The position numbers and the translations under genes were made by a program. 39,283 bases of DNA from Comamonadaceae bacterium. Lineage in GTDB: Bacteria > Pseudomonadota > Gammaproteobacteria > Burkholderiales > Burkholderiaceae_C. The stretch covers positions 1 through 39,283 of the forward strand of contig JAIXOM010000061.1 of assembly GCA_027486755.1 (NCBI GenBank), read 5' to 3'. Shown here in pieces: positions 33,761-39,283 of this stretch. Below the pieces are notes generated by a model. The model was not told the origin of the DNA, made no database searches, and saw only the letters and a list, made by a program, of their open reading frames with translations. Numbering within the stretch: position 1 is the first letter of the stretch; every line of letters begins with the position of its first letter.

Positions 33761-33787
33761 AAAGCCGGTCAATGACCGGCTTTTTTT
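33761..33787. terminator. Bidirectional Rho-independent terminator
   Basis: AAAGCCGGT (33761-33769) and ACCGGCTTT (33775-33783) form a 9-bp stem with a 5-nt loop, followed by Ts to 33787 and preceded by As. It lies between the cytochrome gene and the convergent hypothetical gene. The T tract overlaps that gene's TAA stop (33788-33786). Confidence 0.92.
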
Positions 33788-34349
33788 ATGGCCGAGGCTC
33801 GGTCCGGGCCGGCCGCTCGGCCGCCGGGCTACGCACGAAGCCAAAGCGCCTGGGCAAATCCTGCGCTGACAGTTCCTGCGGCTGCCACCGGCCCTGCTCC
33901 ACCGCCTCGCCTGCCAGCACCATGTCTTGCGTGTGGACCAGGCCCAAGCCCAGTTCGGTCTGCAGGTAAAGGCGGCCCAGCTCGTCAAGCCAGCAGGACT
34001 GCACCGAAGCGCTCAGACCCGAGTGCGACATCACCGAAAAATCCTCATGCACCCGCCATATCAGGGGAGTCGCTTCCAGCTCGACATAAACCCGCTGCGG
34101 TCCGTTTTGAAAAAACCAGCAGCCTGCCTCATCAGCTTCGTAATTGCGAGCAATGAAATCGATCAGCTTCTCATGCTTAAGGTGCGAGCCCTTGCTGGTT
34201 GCGGTGCTGCCGCTGCCTGCAAAGGGCCCAGCGGCTTGCGTGCGATCGTCACGCATGAACCACTGCCCGCGTGCGTCCAGGCCCAGCCAGCCGTAGCAGG
34301 CAGGGACCTTGGGCCATTTGGCCAGGGCGGCTTTGACGATGTCATCCAT
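33786..34349 (-). CDS. Conserved hypothetical protein of Burkholderiales
   Basis: A 187-aa soluble protein with no signal peptide or membrane helix. It opens MDDIVKAALAKWPKVPACYGWLGLDARGQWFMRDD and has KGSHLKHEKLIDFIARNYEADEAGCWFFQNGPQRVYVELEATP. I recall this as a widely conserved betaproteobacterial protein of unknown function carrying a DUF label, but I am not sure of the number. Many Trp and aromatic residues in short beta-like stretches suggest a compact beta-rich fold. It lies 45 bp downstream of the YheT-like gene on the same strand, so it may be co-transcribed with it. Its stop codon lies in the terminator. Confidence 0.8.
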   Translation of the reverse strand: MDDIVKAALAKWPKVPACYGWLGLDARGQWFMRDDRTQAAGPFAGSGSTATSKGSHLKHEKLIDFIARNYEADEAGCWFFQNGPQRVYVELEATPLIWRVHEDFSVMSHSGLSASVQSCWLDELGRLYLQTELGLGLVHTQDMVLAGEAVEQGRWQPQELSAQDLPRRFGFVRSPAAERPARTEPRP

Positions 34350-34394
34350 GCGGTACGGTCTCGAGTTGGCGGTGATTGTGACGCGGTGCCGCCC

Positions 34395-35393
34395 TCAAAG
34401 GGAAAGTGCCAGGAAATCGGCCACGGCCTGCGGCATGGCCAGCACATGGGTGCCTGGCCAGCGGCCGTCCGCTGCGGGAAAGCCGACATGGCCGCCCTGC
34501 AAGGGCTGCCACAAGGTGACGCTCGGGCTGACTTGCCCTGGCCGGGGCAGGCTTTGCGCCGGCACAAAGGGGTCATTGAGGGCATTGAGCGCGAGGGCCG
34601 GCACCGCGATGTTCCGAAGCACCGGCAAGGCCGAGGCCCTGCGCCAGTAGTCGGGCGTATCGGCAAAGCCATGCAGGGGCGCGGTAAACAGATTGTCGAA
34701 GGCGTACAAATCTCGCACCCGCAGCAGGGCCTGGCGATCGAACAGGCCCGGATGCTGATCCCACTTGGCCAGCGCCTTGGGGATCATGGTCTTGAGAAAC
34801 ATCGGCGTATAAAGATAGCGGTTGAGCCCCCGGCCTATGGCCAGTCCACCGGCCATCAGATCCAGGGGCGAACATACCGCAGCCACCGCCCGCACCCAGG
34901 CCGCGGCCTGCTGGCCATGCTCACCGGCCCAACGCAGCAGGGCATTGCCACCGAGCGAGATGCCCACCGCCAGCAGCGGGCCGGGGTGTGCCGCCTTGAA
35001 GCGCTCCAGGAACCACTGGATCTCCACATGGTCGCCCGAGTGATAGGCCCTTGGAGCCAGGTTCAGCTCGCCCGAGCAGCCCCGAAAATGCACCACCGCA
35101 TAGCGCCAGCCGCGTGCGCGCGCCACGCAGGCCATGGCCTGGGCATACTGGCTTTGCGAAGTGCCTTCCAGCCCGTGAAACAGCACCACCAATGGCCGCT
35201 GGGCCTGGTCGATAGAGGGCGCATCGGTCGCAGCATCCGCGAGCCAATCGATATCGACAAAGTCGCCATCGGGCGTGCTCCAGCGCTCACGCCGAAAACG
35301 CGGCGCTGAGAGATCAACACGCCTGGCGCGCAGCGCCGCCCACACGGTTTGCAGATGACCACCGGGCAGCCACCAGGGAGCGCGGTAGACCAT
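34395..35393 (-). CDS. YheT-family alpha/beta hydrolase
   Basis: A 332-aa cytoplasmic alpha/beta hydrolase of the YheT/COG0429 family. It begins with the family hallmark PWWLPGGHLQTVWAAL. It has LFHGLEGTSQSQYAQAM (oxyanion region), VVHFRGCSGELNL, the nucleophile elbow GISLGGN (Ser146), the acid region ALNALNDPFVP and the His in GGHVGF. The natural substrate is unknown; relatives act as esterases or lipases. It follows the SnoaL-like gene by 5 bp. Confidence 0.92.
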   Translation of the reverse strand: MVYRAPWWLPGGHLQTVWAALRARRVDLSAPRFRRERWSTPDGDFVDIDWLADAATDAPSIDQAQRPLVVLFHGLEGTSQSQYAQAMACVARARGWRYAVVHFRGCSGELNLAPRAYHSGDHVEIQWFLERFKAAHPGPLLAVGISLGGNALLRWAGEHGQQAAAWVRAVAAVCSPLDLMAGGLAIGRGLNRYLYTPMFLKTMIPKALAKWDQHPGLFDRQALLRVRDLYAFDNLFTAPLHGFADTPDYWRRASALPVLRNIAVPALALNALNDPFVPAQSLPRPGQVSPSVTLWQPLQGGHVGFPAADGRWPGTHVLAMPQAVADFLALSL

Positions 35394-35398
35394 AGGCG

Positions 35399-35845
35399 TC
35401 AGTGCAGCACGGTCGAGGGCGCAGCCATGGTCTGCCCATCAGCCGCGCTACCGGGACTGGCATGGTGCACCACCATGCGCCAGCCTTGCGGCGTCTGGTG
35501 GTACACATTGGTGGCCACGACAAAGGCCTGGGCCGAGCCCTCGGGCGTGAGGATGTCCAGGCGCTCGACCAGGCTGTGCATGCAGGCCCCCAGGGTCTGC
35601 AGACGGTGTATGCGCTCAGGCCGGGCCTGTATCGTGCCGTTGGCGAACATGGCTTCGAAACTGGTCCGGATCAGGCTGGCGCCGACCAGCCGGGGACCGC
35701 CGGGATGCACACAAACGATCTCGTCCTCGTCAGCCCAGCAGGCCATGAGCTTATCGATGTCACCGGTTTGCAGTGCTTCGTAGAAGGCCGCCTCAATCTC
35801 ATCGGCGCTGCTGGTATCTGGCGGAGGAAGCTTGTGCTTGGGCAT
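35399..35845 (-). CDS. SnoaL/NTF2-like (DUF4440-type) protein
   Basis: A 148-aa small protein with an NTF2-like cone fold. The typical parts are DEIEAAFYEALQTGDIDKLMACWADEDEIVCVHPGGPRLVGASLIRTSFEAMF and, near the end, VVATNVYHQTPQGWRMVVHHASP. Catalytic function is not assignable; members serve as enzymes, binding domains or stress proteins. The frame extends to a GTG at 35923, but the ATG at 35845 (MPKHKLPPPD) fits homologues better. Five bp separate it from the YheT-like gene, suggesting one transcript. It is divergent from lemA. Confidence 0.85.
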   Translation of the reverse strand: MPKHKLPPPDTSSADEIEAAFYEALQTGDIDKLMACWADEDEIVCVHPGGPRLVGASLIRTSFEAMFANGTIQARPERIHRLQTLGACMHSLVERLDILTPEGSAQAFVVATNVYHQTPQGWRMVVHHASPGSAADGQTMAAPSTVLH

Positions 35846-35988
35846 GGCTGGATAAAAATAAGCGGCGTGGGCTTGCAAGCTGTCGGAATGGTCTGGCAGG
35901 GGTAGTCCCGCTTGCTCCCTCACTGTGTGCCGGGGAATATGTTAGTGTCGCTGACTTGCGGGCCTGAGCCTTGCCTGGAGCTTTTTTC

Positions 35989-36582
35989 ATGCGCCTTATC
36001 CATCTTATTCTTGCCGCCACACTGACCCTGCTGCTCAGCGCCTGCGGTTACAACGATTTTCAAAAGCTCGACGAGCAGACCAAGTCGGCCTGGTCCGAGG
36101 TGCTCAACCAGTACCAGCGGCGGGCCGATCTGGTGCCCAATCTGGTGGCCACGGTCAAGGGTGAGGCGAACTTCGAGCAAGAAACGCTGCTGCGCGTGGT
36201 GGAGGCGCGCGCCAAGGCCACTTCTATACAGGTCACACCCGAGACGCTCAAGGACCCACAGGCACTACAACAGTTCCAGCAGGCGCAGGCCGGCCTGGGC
36301 TCGGCCTTGTCGAGGCTGTTGGCTGTCAGTGAAAACTATCCCAACCTCAAGTCCAACCAGGGTTTTCAGGACCTGCGGGTGCAACTCGAAGGCACGGAAA
36401 ACCGAATTGCTGTGGCGCGCAACCGCTATATCCAGGCGGTGCAGCAGTACAACGTGTTGGCGCGCAGCTTCCCGAGTAACTTGACGGCCATGGCCCTGAA
36501 TTACGCCGTCAAGCCCAACCTGAGTGTGGCCAACGAGGCGCAGATCAGCCAGCCGCCAGCGGTCGATTTCCAGAAGAAATGA
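35989..36582 (+). CDS. lemA: LemA family lipoprotein
   Basis: A 197-aa LemA protein. The signal peptide ends in LLLSAC, a lipobox, so it is probably lipid-anchored in the envelope. The helical LemA domain follows: KSAWSEVLNQYQRRADLVPNLVATVKG, then NRYIQAVQQYNVLARSFPSNL. The cellular role of LemA is not settled. The ATG at 35989 has GGAG upstream; an upstream start at 35971 is less likely. It is the first gene of a three-gene operon with two TPM-domain genes, a pairing seen widely in bacteria. Confidence 0.93.
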   Translation: MRLIHLILAATLTLLLSACGYNDFQKLDEQTKSAWSEVLNQYQRRADLVPNLVATVKGEANFEQETLLRVVEARAKATSIQVTPETLKDPQALQQFQQAQAGLGSALSRLLAVSENYPNLKSNQGFQDLRVQLEGTENRIAVARNRYIQAVQQYNVLARSFPSNLTAMALNYAVKPNLSVANEAQISQPPAVDFQKK

Positions 36583-36610
36583 GCACCTGGCTGTGAGGGC
36601 CTGCTGCGTC

Positions 36611-37501
36611 ATGGATCTGTTCCGGGCACTGTTCCGAGCGCTGGGCCTGCAAGGGCTGCTGGGCGCGCTGCTGCTGGGCAGCTCTTTGGCCTCCTTGGCG
36701 CAAAGTCCGCAGCCTATCCCAGCCCTGAGCGCCCGGGTGATGGACCTCACCGGTACTTTGCGGGCGGACCAGACGCAGACTCTGGAGGCTCGTTTGCAGG
36801 CCTTCGAGCAAGCCAAGGGCACGCAGATCGTGGTGCTGATGGTGCCGACCACGGCGCCCGAAGACATCACCGACTACGCCCAGAGGGTGGGAGATCTGTG
36901 GAAGATCGGACGCAAGGAGGTCGGCGACGGCTTGCTGCTGATCATCGCCAAGAACGACCGCACGCTGCGCATTGCGACGGCAAAGACTCTGGAGGGCGCC
37001 ATTCCCGACCTGGCAGCCCGCCAGGTGATTGATCGCAGCATCACGCCGCGCTTTCGCGAGGGCGACTACTTTGGCGGCATCGACGCCGGCCTGACCGCGC
37101 TGATGGCTTTAGTCACGGGCGAGAAGCTGCCTGAGCCCCAGCGCAGCGAACCGGGCATCGACTGGACGGGCGCGCTGGTGGTTTTTTTCTTCGCGGTGCC
37201 CATCCTTGCCCGAATTGCTTCAGCCCTGCTGGGCCGCAAGGGCGGATCCCTGCTGACCGGCATAGGCATAGGCCTGCTGGCCTGGCTGATCAGTGCCAGC
37301 GTGCTGCTGGCCATCGCGGTAGGTCTGATCGCTGCGGTCTATGGACTGGCCAGTACCGTGATGAACTGGCAGCGCTATTCGGGACGCGGCAGCGGTGGCT
37401 CGGGAAGCTGGGGCGGCGGCTGGTCTTCCGGCTCTCACGGTGGCTTTCGCAGCGGTGGCGGCGGCGACTTCGGCGGCGGTGGTGCCTCCGGCCGGTGGTG
37501 A
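36611..37501 (+). CDS. TPM-domain membrane protein with Gly-rich tail
   Basis: A 296-aa protein. Signal peptide ~1-30, TPM (TLP18.3/Psb32/MOLO-1) domain ~40-170 (VMDLTGTLRADQTQTLEARLQAFEQAKGTQIVVLMVPTTAPEDI), one or two membrane helices ~185-260, then a Gly/Ser-rich tail ending GGGGDFGGGGASGRW. The tail faces the cytoplasm or is disordered. TPM domains of plants have phosphatase activity; the bacterial role is unclear. The ATG at 36611 lies 28 bp after lemA; a GTG at 36593 is possible. Confidence 0.9.
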   Translation: MDLFRALFRALGLQGLLGALLLGSSLASLAQSPQPIPALSARVMDLTGTLRADQTQTLEARLQAFEQAKGTQIVVLMVPTTAPEDITDYAQRVGDLWKIGRKEVGDGLLLIIAKNDRTLRIATAKTLEGAIPDLAARQVIDRSITPRFREGDYFGGIDAGLTALMALVTGEKLPEPQRSEPGIDWTGALVVFFFAVPILARIASALLGRKGGSLLTGIGIGLLAWLISASVLLAIAVGLIAAVYGLASTVMNWQRYSGRGSGGSGSWGGGWSSGSHGGFRSGGGGDFGGGGASGRW

Positions 37502-37514
37502 AGAAGGTAGCGTG

Positions 37515-38051
37515 ATGACCCAGGCAATGTCTCTGAGGCAAAGACTGAGCTCTATCGTCCGTGCGCTCTGGCTGGATGCGGCCGACGTCGAGCGCCTGCT
37601 GGGTCGGGGCTGGGCAGAGCGACTGCGCCAGCAGATCGCGCAAGCGGAGGCCGATGGCAGCGCTGAAATTCGCCTGTGTGTGGAGGCCGCCCTGCCGCTG
37701 CGTGATCTGCTGCACGCTGGTTCGGCCGACTTCGATGCGCTGGCGCGAAGGCGCGCCATTGGGCTTTTTGGCGAGCTGGGCGTCTGGGATACCGAAGCCA
37801 ACACCGGCGTACTGATCTATGTGCTGCTGGGTGAAAAAGCGGTAGAAATCGTGGCCGATCGGGGTCTTCGCGGCATAGCTTCGGCGCAGTGGGAGGCGCT
37901 TGCACAGGCTCTTGCCCAGGATCTGCGCGCAGGCTTGAAGGAACAGGCGCTGGCGACAGCGATAGAGCGCTGCCACCAGTTGCTCGGCACGCTCAATCTG
38001 CCGTCCGACAGCGCTGGCAATGAGCTGCCGGACGCGCCGCAGGTACGGTGA
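37515..38051 (+). CDS. Second TPM-domain protein, no signal peptide
   Basis: A 178-aa protein of the TPM family (LRQQIAQAEADGSAEIRLCVEAALPL, then NTGVLIYVLLGEKAVEIVADRGLRG). Unlike its neighbour it has no signal peptide, membrane helix or Gly-rich tail, so it looks cytoplasmic or peripheral. The frame extends upstream over the Gly-rich region of the previous gene; the ATG at 37515 has GAAGG upstream and is preferred. It follows by 13 bp and is followed by a terminator. Confidence 0.88.
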   Translation: MTQAMSLRQRLSSIVRALWLDAADVERLLGRGWAERLRQQIAQAEADGSAEIRLCVEAALPLRDLLHAGSADFDALARRRAIGLFGELGVWDTEANTGVLIYVLLGEKAVEIVADRGLRGIASAQWEALAQALAQDLRAGLKEQALATAIERCHQLLGTLNLPSDSAGNELPDAPQVR

Positions 38052-38072
38052 CCATCGGGTAGCCATCAGCAC

Positions 38073-38101
38073 AAAAAAACCGGCTTGAAGCCGGTTTTTT
38101 T
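38073..38101. terminator. Bidirectional Rho-independent terminator
   Basis: A 13-bp stem made of seven A-T pairs and CCGGCT/AGCCGG, with a TGA loop, gives A and T tracts on both sides. It lies between the convergent lemA-TPM operon and the ATP synthase operon and can serve both. Confidence 0.93.
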
Positions 38102-38122
38102 GCACAGACTGAAGGTAGCCGT

Positions 38123-38539
38123 TCAGCGCTTTTGACGGTATTTGCGCAGGGCCGCGATCTGCGCCGCCATGACCGCCAACTCCGACTGCGCCTTGGCCAA
38201 ATCGATGTCGCTCTTGGCGTTCTTGACCGCCTCTTCAGCAGCCTTGCGCGCTTCGCTGGCCTTGGCCTCGTCGAGGTCCTTGCCGCGGATCGCGGTGTCG
38301 CTGAGCACGGTGACGTGATCGGGCTGAACCTCAAGCACGCCGCCGGCCACAAAGACAAACTCTTCCGAGCCGTCGGCCTTTTCAATGCGCACCGCCCCGG
38401 GGCGGATGCGCGTGATCAGGGGCGTGTGACGCGGGTAGATGCCCAACTCGCCGGCTTCGCCGGGCAAGGCCACAAAGCGCGCTTCGCCGGAGAAGATGGA
38501 CTCTTCTGCGCTGACCACATCCACAAGGATGGTGCTCAT
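38123..38539 (-). CDS. atpC: ATP synthase F1 epsilon subunit
   Basis: A 138-aa subunit of the F1 central stalk. The N-terminal beta sandwich opens [43 protein letters not shown]. The C-terminal two-helix hairpin (~88-138) can inhibit ATP hydrolysis. Length matches family. It is the last gene of the atp operon, 9 bp after atpD, and the terminator at 38073-38101 follows. Confidence 0.97.
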   Translation of the reverse strand: MSTILVDVVSAEESIFSGEARFVALPGEAGELGIYPRHTPLITRIRPGAVRIEKADGSEEFVFVAGGVLEVQPDHVTVLSDTAIRGKDLDEAKASEARKAAEEAVKNAKSDIDLAKAQSELAVMAAQIAALRKYRQKR

Positions 38540-38548
38540 GGCCGTTCC

Positions 38549-39283
<735 letters not shown>

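Noticed and set aside
33927..35309. A 460-codon plus-strand frame
   Set aside because: It is antisense to the hypothetical and YheT-like genes, both of which have recognisable protein features.
37380..37500. GGC-rich repetitive stretch as a possible repeat element
   Set aside because: It encodes the normal Gly/Ser-rich tail of the TPM protein.

Overview
The window looks like ordinary chromosome from a betaproteobacterium of the order Burkholderiales, most likely a Comamonadaceae-type genus. The basis is high GC, the form of the rRNA leader, Bug/TctC-type periplasmic receptors, a DUF1840 protein, the diaA-dolP-yraN-rsmI neighbourhood, and the atpD-atpC order. The genus is inferred from gene content only. 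I see no phage, CRISPR array or intact insertion sequence.

Layout, left to right. (1) Bases 1-480 are not protein coding. On the minus strand they hold the first ~15 nt of a 16S rRNA gene and its leader, with two tandem sigma70-type promoters and a boxA-like antitermination site. (2) Bases 687-5908 carry uup (ABC-F ATPase), an MFS exporter with a C-terminal extra domain, an RluF-like pseudouridine synthase and a Crp/Fnr-family regulator. (3) Bases 6090-14485 form one transcription-sized cluster. It has an acyl-CoA synthetase, a complete branched-chain-amino-acid-type ABC importer (two ATPases, two permeases, one binding protein) and a PaaK-like ligase whose usual ATP-binding loop is degenerate. 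The spacers on both sides of the binding-protein gene contain hairpins. (4) Bases 14580-16750 hold two orphan TctC/Bug receptors. (5) Bases 16785-17832 hold a DUF1840 protein, a small tautomerase, a broken glutamine amidotransferase and a long near-perfect inverted repeat.

(6) Bases 17872-24359, minus strand, carry gshA, kup and gshB (glutathione synthesis with a potassium importer between), then proA and yggS. (7) Bases 24386-30224 carry pilT, a beta-hydroxyacid dehydrogenase, the dolP-diaA-yraN cluster facing rsmI, and a Bcr/CflA-type exporter. (8) Bases 30241-33741 carry a secreted nuclease, an SbtA-like bicarbonate permease divergent from a CbbR-like LysR regulator, tRNA-Arg(CCG), and a membrane-anchored cytochrome c. 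(9) Bases 33786-39283 carry a conserved hypothetical protein, a YheT-type hydrolase, a SnoaL-like protein, a lemA-TPM-TPM operon, and the end of the ATP synthase operon (atpC and the 3' half of atpD, running off the window).

Most of this is housekeeping. The parts most worth a second look are the transporter/CoA-ligase cluster with its P-loop-less PaaK homologue and three stacked hairpins, the broken amidotransferase beside the inverted repeat, and the sbtA/LysR pair. I did not find a clearly new multi-gene defence or mobile system.
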